64,000 nt of DNA from contig NZ_QRGP01000002.1 of assembly GCF_003367235.1 (NCBI RefSeq), positions 622,595-686,594 on the forward strand, written 5' to 3'. The translations under genes were made by a program, and so were the position numbers. The notes under the pieces are model-generated. The model did not search any database and had not been told where the DNA came from. It was given only the letters and a program-made list of their open reading frames with translations. This DNA comes from Sphingorhabdus pulchriflava (GTDB lineage Bacteria > Pseudomonadota > Alphaproteobacteria > Sphingomonadales > Sphingomonadaceae). Shown here piece after piece: positions 46,427 to 53,989 of the stretch. The stretch's first letter is position 1; each line of letters opens with the position of its first letter.

Positions 46427-47713
46427 ATGCCCGTCGAAAGCCATGTTTTGATGGATGGCGCGCTGCACGTCTATCGGCGTGAGGGAAGCCGCTTCTGGCA
46501 ATGCTCGACCTACCTCGGCAGCCGCAACCACCGGCAGACGACCAAGGAGACGAGCCTTGCCGCTGCCAAGGATTTTGCGCGCGATTGGTATATGGAGCGG
46601 TGCGTCGAGGACCGTCAGCGCCGTCGCGGCGGCGTCTCCTTGATCAACGGTTCCGCCCAGCCTGTAGTTGCCGAGCCCGGCCAGGTGATGGATGGCCGTC
46701 GTCGGCCAAAGCCGACCGGACCCAGCTTTGAGGATGCGGCAACGGCCTTCACCAGTGAGTTCGAAGTCATCACGATGGGCGAGCGCAACGCCGGCTATGT
46801 GAAATCGAAGTCCGACATCATCCGCGTTCACTTGACTCCGTTCTTTGGCGATACCGCGCTTGAGGACATCACGGCGGGCAAGGTTCAGGAATATCGCGCG
46901 CATCGCCAGACATCGCGGGTCGATGCCAAGACCGGCAAGGTGAAAAAACCGGCCCGCGCGACTTTGCACCATGAGATCGTCACGCTGCGTCAGATATTGA
47001 AGACAGCCAACCGCAAGGGCTGGATCGCGGCGATCCCGGATATGTCCGCGCCCTACAAGACATCCGGCAAGCTGGAGCATCGCGCCTGGTTCTCGCCCGA
47101 GGAATACAAGCTGCTCTACGAGGCTACGCGCGAGCGGGCGAAGAACCCGCCCAAGCCCCGCTGGCGCGAGGTTTGCGAGAACTTCCACGACTATGTTCTG
47201 TTCATGGGTAACACCGGCCTGCGCCCCGACGAGTCAGCGCGGCTTGAGCTGCGCGACGTCAAGATCGTGAAGGACGAATCGACCGGCGAGCGCATCCTGG
47301 AAATCGAGGTGCGCGGCAAGCGCGGCGTCGGCTTCTGCAAGTCGATGCCCGGCGCGATCATGCCCTTCGAGCGGATTCGCAAGCGCAAGGGATTGAAGCC
47401 GACCGACCGGGTATTTGGCAAATCGCCGCGTGAGTTGATGAACACTGTCCTCGACGAGCTGAACCTGAAATTCGACCGCGATGGTCATATCCGCACCTGT
47501 TACAGCCTGCGGCATACCTACATCTGCCTTCGCTTGCTCGAAGGCGCGGACATCTATCAGGTCGCCAAGAACTGCCGCACCAGCGTCGAGATGATCGAGA
47601 AATACTACGGGCGGCATTTGAAGAACAACATCGACGCATCTGCTGTCAATGTCCGCAAGGCGCGGCCTACGGCAGATACCGCGCGAAAGAAGGCTACGAA
47701 GCCAATGAAGTAG
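46427..47713 (+). CDS. tyrosine recombinase / phage-type integrase
   Basis: 428 aa. The first 110 residues form a DUF6538-like/arm-binding region with DRQRRRGG. A core-binding SAM-like domain follows (KSDIIRVHLTPFFGDTALEDIT, about 125). The catalytic domain has GNTGLRPDESARLELRD with the first Arg (about 266), SLRHTYICLRLL with Arg/His (about 361), and the nucleophile in IEKYYGRHL (Tyr 393/394). It would catalyse island integration at the tRNA-Leu gene it adjoins. Confidence 0.92.
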   Translation: MPVESHVLMDGALHVYRREGSRFWQCSTYLGSRNHRQTTKETSLAAAKDFARDWYMERCVEDRQRRRGGVSLINGSAQPVVAEPGQVMDGRRRPKPTGPSFEDAATAFTSEFEVITMGERNAGYVKSKSDIIRVHLTPFFGDTALEDITAGKVQEYRAHRQTSRVDAKTGKVKKPARATLHHEIVTLRQILKTANRKGWIAAIPDMSAPYKTSGKLEHRAWFSPEEYKLLYEATRERAKNPPKPRWREVCENFHDYVLFMGNTGLRPDESARLELRDVKIVKDESTGERILEIEVRGKRGVGFCKSMPGAIMPFERIRKRKGLKPTDRVFGKSPRELMNTVLDELNLKFDRDGHIRTCYSLRHTYICLRLLEGADIYQVAKNCRTSVEMIEKYYGRHLKNNIDASAVNVRKARPTADTARKKATKPMK

Positions 47714-47773
47714 CTGCAAAGTTTGCTTTTCCCGTTGCGCAATTTGATCGCGCCGCTATAGGCCGGTCGCAAT

Positions 47774-47858
47774 GCGGGCGTGGTGGAATTGGTAGACGCG
47801 CGGGATTCAAAATCCCGTTCCGCAAGGAGTGTGGGTTCGATCCCCACCGCCCGCACCA
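47774..47858 (+). tRNA. tRNA-Leu(CAA)
   Basis: 85 bases including an encoded CCA. Acceptor GCGGGCG/CGCCCGC, anticodon arm CGGGA-TTCAAAA-TCCCG, long class II variable arm TTCCGCAAGGAGT, and T-arm GTGGGTTCGATCCCCAC. The anticodon CAA is the same as in the broken tRNA at 46277, although the acceptor and anticodon stems differ. It begins 60 bases after the integrase stop. Confidence 0.95.
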
Positions 47859-47866
47859 GCCCTCTC

Positions 47867-47909
47867 GGCATGATCCATTTGCGCCACCGCACGGTGGCGG
47901 GATCATGCC
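47867..47909. repeat. large interrupted palindrome after tRNA-Leu
   Basis: GGCATGATCC (47867-47876) pairs with GGATCATGCC (47900-47909). Inside it CGCCACCG (47882-47889) pairs with CGGTGGCG (47892-47899), leaving a 5-base bulge. It starts 8 bases after the tRNA CCA. The rest of 47859-48080 has only smaller hairpins, for example GAATCCCG/CGGGATTC near 48000. Confidence 0.6.
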
Positions 47910-48080
47910 CGAGCGGGGCATGGCGGCCCGCACTGGCCGCGCCCCGCGTCCGGCGAAATGACAATCGAACGGCATTGTCATGCTGGCCATTGGAATCCCG
48001 GACGGGATTCGGCCATCGCCCACATCGAATCCGCGAAGCGTCTATCGATCAGGCCGAGATCGGGGCGCACCGCAGCGAAA

Positions 48081-51000
48081 TCAGGGGCGGCCAAGGCGCT
48101 TTCTAATCGCTTCATCGGTATCGTGCCATTGACCCTGATGGTCATAGTCGGCGGCAAGCTCGAACAGGCATCGCGCGGTGAAAGGATGGTCGTGGCGGAT
48201 TGCTTCGCCATCGCTTCGAAAACGGTCGGCGAGATCACGTTCCTGTCCGCCGCCGGGCGCACGCCATACGACGCCTCGGCTATTGCATTTGCCGATATTA
48301 AAACCGGATTTAACGGCTTCAGTCCCGATCGCATCGAGCGCGTCGCGCACGGCCGGGTGGGGCCAATGACCATCTTTGCCGTCGGGTGACTTGGCGAGCA
48401 GGGTTCCGATGCGGCGGTCGCAAGAGTCCTGTCGACCCACACCCGCACATCCTTCCCGTGCCGCAACGATCCAGGTCAGCAGCGCAGTTGTGTCGATGCT
48501 GCCATCTTCACGCATGCCCGGAATGCGGGCCAACTGGTCCAGCAAGTTCCAAATCTTAGTCAGGAACGCTTGCCGCTGCTCCGGCGACGCGTCGTCATCC
48601 GTCGAGTCCGATGAACCATCGTCGCGTTTGAAAAGCAATTTCACGAGATGCACGAACTCGTTTGGATCGCTCGCGATCAGCGCTTCCAAGGCCGGAATGC
48701 CATGCTGATCGTGCCGCAGCCCGTCGAGAAACAGGAATTCGAGTTGCGCGCGCTCGGCAAGGGGCATCGCATCGTCAATGGCGACGGCCGCGAGCGCTTC
48801 GCCGATATGCCAGGCATCGATCCTGACCGCTTGGGCTTCTTCTGCGCGCGCGTTCGGGATCGCGCGAAGCACGCGCGTCAAGTCCGCCGGGTCCGCCTTT
48901 TTGGCGATCCCGCTGACCGCCTGAAAAGCCGCGAGCGGCCGGTCCGCCCCCAAGGCCCGATCGATCATGTAACTGAGATCGGACTCTTCCAGATGCCAAG
49001 GCTGGAGCGGCACTTTCTTCCAGTAGTCGCGCGAGATCGACGGACGTTCGCGTTCCATCAGTTCCCAGGTCGATCGATCGAAGGGCGCGGCCAGAAACAA
49101 CCGCAAGGCATAATCGTCGCTGCGCGAAGCATCGCTCAAGAGCCCGTCACGAACGTCGGCGGCAGCGCGGTGGATCATGGAAAGCAGACAGGAGTCGATC
49201 GCCGGAGCCATCTCGCCTTCCGGCCACGCTAGCAGGCCGGCGATGGTCTCGCTTTCCTTGCCTGGTTCGATCACCTGAACGAGTGCATGACCGACCGCGC
49301 CATGCGCCTTGCCGATCTTGAGCAGCGCCACCACGCCGTCCAGCCCGCGCGCGGCATAGAGCTCGGCGACTGCGATCTCGCGGGCTTTGCTGATTCGCTT
49401 GTCGCGGGCCTCGAAGTCGAATTTCTCGTCTTCGATTTCGCCACGCGCCTCGGGCACGTAATAGTCGGCGAACAGCCACCGATGCCGCATCAACAGGTCT
49501 TCCGGCACCAGCTTTGCCGCGAAGTCGACGATGCGATCCATTTCCGCGCCTTCGGCGCCGCGACGCTTGTGCCGTACCGTATATCGCCGAAGCCGCTCGG
49601 CGAGTTCGGATCGATCGAGATCGGACGCGTCGGCCGCCAGCCAGGCTTCCCCCCGGTCGATGAGCTTGTTGCGATCTTCGTCGGGGAATTCGCTGAACTG
49701 CTCGAACATCTGCCCGAGCTGATCTATGCTGTATTTGGGCCAGGCGAGGAGCAGATCCAGCGCCTTACGCCGCGTCGCGAACTGATCGGCATGAACCGGG
49801 CGCGCATCGCTGCCGGCGGCGTCATTGCGCCAACGCGGATGCGCGTTGGCACTGGCGAAGCCGTGATTGCTCAACTGCGCCATCAGCAGCTTCCACGCGG
49901 CATTCGAGCCGGTTCGGGCGAATGTCTCCATCTTGCGGAGTCGGTCGTCGAGTGGAGCGGCCGTCTGAGGCCACCAGAATCGCACCAGAGAATGCAGCGA
50001 ATTCTCGGGCTTGTTCATCCAGTTGTCGTCGATGGCGACTTCGCTCAACTGCCCCAATATGTCGAACACCCGGCCGAAATTGTCGCGATGCCACGCGACA
50101 AGCTCCAAAGCCCACAGCAGGCCGGTGCGATCCGGTCCGTCGAACAGAGCGCTGCCGACCGGTCGGAGCATCGCGAGGATTTGCGGGTTTGCCGATTTCA
50201 GATCGGCTTCGACCGCGTTCAGGAACGCGTCGGGTGCCGCCTCGGCGAGCAGTTGGAGGTCGCCTTGGCGGCTCAACCAGGTTCGCGCATCGACGCCCTT
50301 CAGAACCCTGCCGACGAGTCCCTCGATACGCGCGGCAATGTTTCCCAATCGTGCGCCGACCAGCCGATCCCCATAGAGCGCGAATAGGACGAGCAACTCG
50401 CCCACCGATTGACGCAGCGCGCCCGAAACTTCGGGTCGCTTTCCGAGAATGTTCGCACGCCACCGTTCCTCGACAGGAAGGTCGAATTGCGGATCATCGA
50501 GCGAGAACATCAGTTCCGCGAGTTTCAGAAAGGAGTCGAAGTCTTCGGGCGTGATTGCATCGGCGATCGCGAAGAGCGCATCCTTTCTCGACACAAGCCC
50601 GCGGTAGTTCCCGATCGCCCAAACCGGTGCATCGGCGAGCGCCGCCAATTCGGCTACATCGCGCTCGATTTCCGGGTATTTTTTCTCCGCAAGAAGTTCG
50701 ACGCAATTCGCGTCGCCGGCAGTGTCGCGCTTCCATGCGCCAGCCAGGAAGATCGGCACGAGCTTTCTGAGCAGGTCCGCGCGATGCGCCCATGCCGGAC
50801 GGCGCAGCTCGGGCGACAGCGCGAGCCGACGGCGCAGGATCGTTGGCGAATTGCCCGCCTCAGCGCGCCAGCGCGGCCAGTCGTCGCGGGCGATCCCCAT
50901 GTCCTCCAGCGCCGCGTCGAGCGCCTCGTCCCCGAGTGGCTCAAGCGCGATGTCGGGATCCTGCTCGACCGTCGTGCGCGCGCGCGCGGTAATGATGCGG

Positions 51001-52133
51001 TGCGAGCGATAGAGACCCGACGCGGCAAGTTCGGTTGCGGCATTTTCGGTAATCAGGATCGAATTGGGTGCCGCCGCCGCCAGCCGGCGCAACGCATCGG
51101 GGGACGAAACCGCGCAGGCCGCGCTTGCCGCGACGCCGATGCTGCCGTCCGGCTCTTTGAGCGCTTCCGACAGGAAGGCCGTCGCCTCATCGACCGAGTC
51201 GGCGACGACGACGAACGGCCGCTCGCCAGGCGACGCCAGCCATTCTTGCAATCGGGTCCGATGGGCCTCGACGGCGGGTTCGAACAGCTTTGCCGATAGT
51301 GCGGGCTGAGCCGCCTCCGCCCAGGATCGCGCCACTTCATCCATCGGCCGAACACCATCGACAGATCGGTTGAGTTCATGTGCAAACCACGCCTGCGTCG
51401 GTGCGGATTGATCCAGCCATTGTGCGAGATCGGCGGCGTCATAGGCGCGAACGTCGAGCCAATCGCCGATTGCCTGCTGCTTTTCGATCCACGCCGTCTT
51501 TCCCGGCCAATTTCGCGCGGTCACGAAAATGAATGTCGTCGAACGCCGCTCGGCGGCCGACAGTTTGCGTCGCTCGGCAATATCGGCTGTAGGCTTTCCC
51601 TGAAGGTCACTGGAAACGCTCAGTTCCCACCCCGAAGCGCCCTCGGGAACCCACGGGCTGCTTTGTGGCGCTTCCACGCGCCCGTCCCAACCGGGACGCT
51701 GCCCGGCATCGTGCCCTGGGAAGTCGACCAGCTTCGCATTCGGCATAACCGAATAGACCAGTCGCCTCACCAAGACCGGCAGCACGGCGCGCGCGCGACT
51801 GGTTTCCGCCCAGCGTGCGATGTCGGTCGAGGTGATGTCGTGATAGTCCGCCGCATTGCGTTTCCACTCGGATTCGGCATCGGCGGAAGCAGCCGCTTCG
51901 CGGGAGTGCTTGACTGTTTCGGCATCGACCCGGCCTTGGTCGTGCATCAGCGCTTCGCCATCCAAAGGAAACTCGTTCGCCAGTTTGGTCGCCATTGCCT
52001 TGGTCAGACGCGCTTTTCCCGCGATGAGGTTCGACAGACCCGGTCGGGCGACCTTCAATCGGCGCGCGGCCTCGCTAATCGAGACATTTCCCATTCCGGC
52101 CTTGATAGCCGCACCAATTTGAGCTTGAGTCAT
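48081..52133 (-). CDS. large HTH-nuclease-like protein of the defence island
   Basis: 1350 aa. Residues about 10-60 are a HigA/XRE-type helix-turn-helix (SISEAARRLKVARPGLSNLIAGKARLT). Residues about 130-270 resemble a PD-(D/E)xK-type domain: GWD (D150), WELS (E170), a displaced lysine at 180, then FIFVTARNW and WLDVRAYDAADLAQWLD. Residues 290-470 resemble a STAND-like core without a recognisable Walker A. The remaining about 850 residues look like a helical repeat array. No family name is certain. It is transcribed away from the Fic gene, and the shared promoter carries repeated palindromes. Catalytic activity is not assured because the ExK lysine is shifted. Confidence 0.65.
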   Translation of the reverse strand: MTQAQIGAAIKAGMGNVSISEAARRLKVARPGLSNLIAGKARLTKAMATKLANEFPLDGEALMHDQGRVDAETVKHSREAAASADAESEWKRNAADYHDITSTDIARWAETSRARAVLPVLVRRLVYSVMPNAKLVDFPGHDAGQRPGWDGRVEAPQSSPWVPEGASGWELSVSSDLQGKPTADIAERRKLSAAERRSTTFIFVTARNWPGKTAWIEKQQAIGDWLDVRAYDAADLAQWLDQSAPTQAWFAHELNRSVDGVRPMDEVARSWAEAAQPALSAKLFEPAVEAHRTRLQEWLASPGERPFVVVADSVDEATAFLSEALKEPDGSIGVAASAACAVSSPDALRRLAAAAPNSILITENAATELAASGLYRSHRIITARARTTVEQDPDIALEPLGDEALDAALEDMGIARDDWPRWRAEAGNSPTILRRRLALSPELRRPAWAHRADLLRKLVPIFLAGAWKRDTAGDANCVELLAEKKYPEIERDVAELAALADAPVWAIGNYRGLVSRKDALFAIADAITPEDFDSFLKLAELMFSLDDPQFDLPVEERWRANILGKRPEVSGALRQSVGELLVLFALYGDRLVGARLGNIAARIEGLVGRVLKGVDARTWLSRQGDLQLLAEAAPDAFLNAVEADLKSANPQILAMLRPVGSALFDGPDRTGLLWALELVAWHRDNFGRVFDILGQLSEVAIDDNWMNKPENSLHSLVRFWWPQTAAPLDDRLRKMETFARTGSNAAWKLLMAQLSNHGFASANAHPRWRNDAAGSDARPVHADQFATRRKALDLLLAWPKYSIDQLGQMFEQFSEFPDEDRNKLIDRGEAWLAADASDLDRSELAERLRRYTVRHKRRGAEGAEMDRIVDFAAKLVPEDLLMRHRWLFADYYVPEARGEIEDEKFDFEARDKRISKAREIAVAELYAARGLDGVVALLKIGKAHGAVGHALVQVIEPGKESETIAGLLAWPEGEMAPAIDSCLLSMIHRAAADVRDGLLSDASRSDDYALRLFLAAPFDRSTWELMERERPSISRDYWKKVPLQPWHLEESDLSYMIDRALGADRPLAAFQAVSGIAKKADPADLTRVLRAIPNARAEEAQAVRIDAWHIGEALAAVAIDDAMPLAERAQLEFLFLDGLRHDQHGIPALEALIASDPNEFVHLVKLLFKRDDGSSDSTDDDASPEQRQAFLTKIWNLLDQLARIPGMREDGSIDTTALLTWIVAAREGCAGVGRQDSCDRRIGTLLAKSPDGKDGHWPHPAVRDALDAIGTEAVKSGFNIGKCNSRGVVWRAPGGGQERDLADRFRSDGEAIRHDHPFTARCLFELAADYDHQGQWHDTDEAIRKRLGRP

Positions 52134-52204
52134 CGTTGAATGTATCCTGTATTGAAATATAATACAGAAAGCGCTTCATCTACGCAAGTCGAATGCTTAA
52201 TGAT

Positions 52205-52367
52205 CGAAAATTCGGAATTGTGGCATGATAAATCTCGAAAACTCGGGTGTTGGCGGGACTGATTTCACCTGCCCAAATACTAAGTCTCGTTTTTTCGGAT
52301 TTTGCGATTGCTAAATCCCGAAAATTCGGATATGGACCTCAGGCGGAGGCGCTAATGTCCGAATTTT
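52205..52367. promoter_or_regulatory. operator-like GAAAATTCGGA repeat array
   Basis: Copies lie at 52205-52214 (CGAAAATTCG), 52236-52245 (CGAAAACTCG) and 52318-52329 (CCGAAAATTCGG, perfect inverted repeat). An inverted copy of GAAAATTCGGA lies at 52358-52368, inside the Fic 5' end, and a partial TTTTCGGAT at 52293-52301. They fill the 222-base space between the divergent HTH and Fic genes, which suggests autoregulation by one of the two HTH-containing products. Confidence 0.6.
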
Positions 52368-53821
52368 CCCTTGCTGCGCTGCCAGAGGTCTTCGTCTCGG
52401 ACAGCTCGATCTCCAAGACCGTTTACGAAGCGGTCGAGCGAGGGAAGCTTCGTAAGCTCGGGTCACGCCTCTACACGCGGAATCTGACCGAGGATCCCAA
52501 GCGCCTTATCAGGCGCAACTGGTATAACCTCATCGCCTCCTACTATCCCGATGCCGTGATCGCGGATCGAACTGCGCTTGAGAACAAACCCGCCGAAGAT
52601 GGCTCGGTGTTTCTGATTTCAGCCAAGAGGCGTGAGGTCGAGTTACCCGGCTTGACCTTCCGGCCGCGCGTTGGGCCAAAGCCGATCGACAGCGATCGAC
52701 CGTTCAGCGGCGTAAGGCTCGCGTCCATCCCCCGCGCCTATCTTGAGAATCTGCGGGAATCGCGCGCGCGGGGCGGACGGCTGACTCGCACCATGTCGCG
52801 CGACGAACTTGAAAAACGCCTCGATGCGCTGATCCGCCAGCAAGGCGAGGCCGCTGCAAACCGGCTGCGCGACGATGCCAAGGCAATCGCACCGAAGCTG
52901 GGATATGAGGCGGAAGCCGCCGAACTCAATGAGCTGATCGGCAGTTTGCTCGGCACCCGCGACGGCGACCTGTCAAGTGCGGTTGGCAAGGCGCGCCATG
53001 CCGGTCAGCCATTCGATCCCGACCGAATCCGCCTGTTCGAGACTCTGTTCGCGGCCCTGCGTGACACGTTCGTCGAGCGCCGGCCAGCGCCCGAACGCGA
53101 CGGTGAAGCGAGCGCGACACTTGCTTTTTTTGAAGCCTATTTCTCGAACTTCATCGAAGGCACTGAATTTACAGTCGAAGAAGCCGCCGAAATCGTCTTT
53201 GAGGGCGTCATCCCGCAAGAACGGCCCGCCGACGCGCACGATGTCCTGGGGACATTTCGCGTCGTGTCGGATCTGGCGCATCTCAAGGTGCTTCCGACCG
53301 ACTTCACGGGCTTCCGCGACCTGCTGCGCCAGCGCCACGCGAGGGTGATGGAAGCCCGCCCGGACAAAGCGCCCGGCGCGTTCAAGGAGCGGGAAAATCG
53401 CGCGGGTAACACGGTGTTTGTTGCGCCCGATCTGGTCGATGGCACCCTGGAGCGCGGCTTCGAGTTTCTTCAGGCCTTGGACGATCCGTTCCAGCGCGCT
53501 GTCTATATGATGGTGCTGGTCGCGGAGGTGCATCCTTTCGCCGATGGCAACGGGCGGATCGCGCGGATCATGATGAATGCCGAACTCGTGGCGCGCGATC
53601 AGGAACGCATCATCATCCCCACGGCCTATCGAACCGACTATCTGGGGGCGCTCAAGGCATTCTCGCATAATGGCCTCACCGATCCGCTCATTCGGATGCT
53701 CGATGTCGCGCAATCCTACACCCATCGGATGGACTGGACCGATCTGGAGCGCGCGCGCGCCGATTTGGCGGCGACCAATGCGTTCGCCGAAGGCAGCGAT
53801 GCCAAGCTCAAATGGGGTTGA
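52355..53821 (+). CDS. Fic-family protein with AbiEi-like N-terminal domain
   Basis: 488 aa from ATG 52355, with GGAGG six bases upstream. Residues 1-120 resemble the winged-helix AbiEi antitoxin/transcription regulator domain (SDSSISKTVYEAVERGKLRKLG, then SRLYTRNL and ADRTALE). The Fic domain has HPFADGNGRIAR (His 393), the catalytic loop for AMP or related nucleotide transfer. S264-N-F-I-E268-G is the inhibitory helix motif that blocks ATP orientation, so the protein is probably held in an inactive state until released. The fusion joins a regulator to a toxin-type enzyme. It heads the right-hand gene group of the island. Confidence 0.8.
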   Translation: MSEFSLAALPEVFVSDSSISKTVYEAVERGKLRKLGSRLYTRNLTEDPKRLIRRNWYNLIASYYPDAVIADRTALENKPAEDGSVFLISAKRREVELPGLTFRPRVGPKPIDSDRPFSGVRLASIPRAYLENLRESRARGGRLTRTMSRDELEKRLDALIRQQGEAAANRLRDDAKAIAPKLGYEAEAAELNELIGSLLGTRDGDLSSAVGKARHAGQPFDPDRIRLFETLFAALRDTFVERRPAPERDGEASATLAFFEAYFSNFIEGTEFTVEEAAEIVFEGVIPQERPADAHDVLGTFRVVSDLAHLKVLPTDFTGFRDLLRQRHARVMEARPDKAPGAFKERENRAGNTVFVAPDLVDGTLERGFEFLQALDDPFQRAVYMMVLVAEVHPFADGNGRIARIMMNAELVARDQERIIIPTAYRTDYLGALKAFSHNGLTDPLIRMLDVAQSYTHRMDWTDLERARADLAATNAFAEGSDAKLKWG

Positions 53822-53988
53822 ATGCCGGAAATTACCGGACGATCACCGGGGCGGCACTTGCCACAGCAACGCGCGATCTTGCCGATCTTGTGGAGAAGGG
53901 TGTGCTTATCCGCACCGGCGAGCGGCGTAATGCGCGGTATCGGCTTGCAGTAGAAGTAACGCTCGATCAAAGTGCCGGTGAAGAATGA
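53812..53988 (+). pseudogene. Fic C-terminal winged-helix remnant
   Basis: In another frame from the intact Fic gene, codons from 53812 read a winged-helix segment including TATRDLADLVEKGVL and TGERRNARYRL. This closely resembles the C-terminal domain of DUF4172-type Fic proteins. An ATG at 53812 exists, and the stretch overlaps the Fic stop, but no Fic catalytic region precedes it in this frame. It is best read as the tail of an older Fic gene, though expression of a 58-aa protein cannot be excluded. Confidence 0.5.
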
Positions 53989-53989
53989 A

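Noticed and set aside
49287..50387. 366-aa plus-strand frame inside the large HTH gene
   Set aside because: Antisense shadow; no ribosome site and no domain, while the minus frame is open for 1350 codons.
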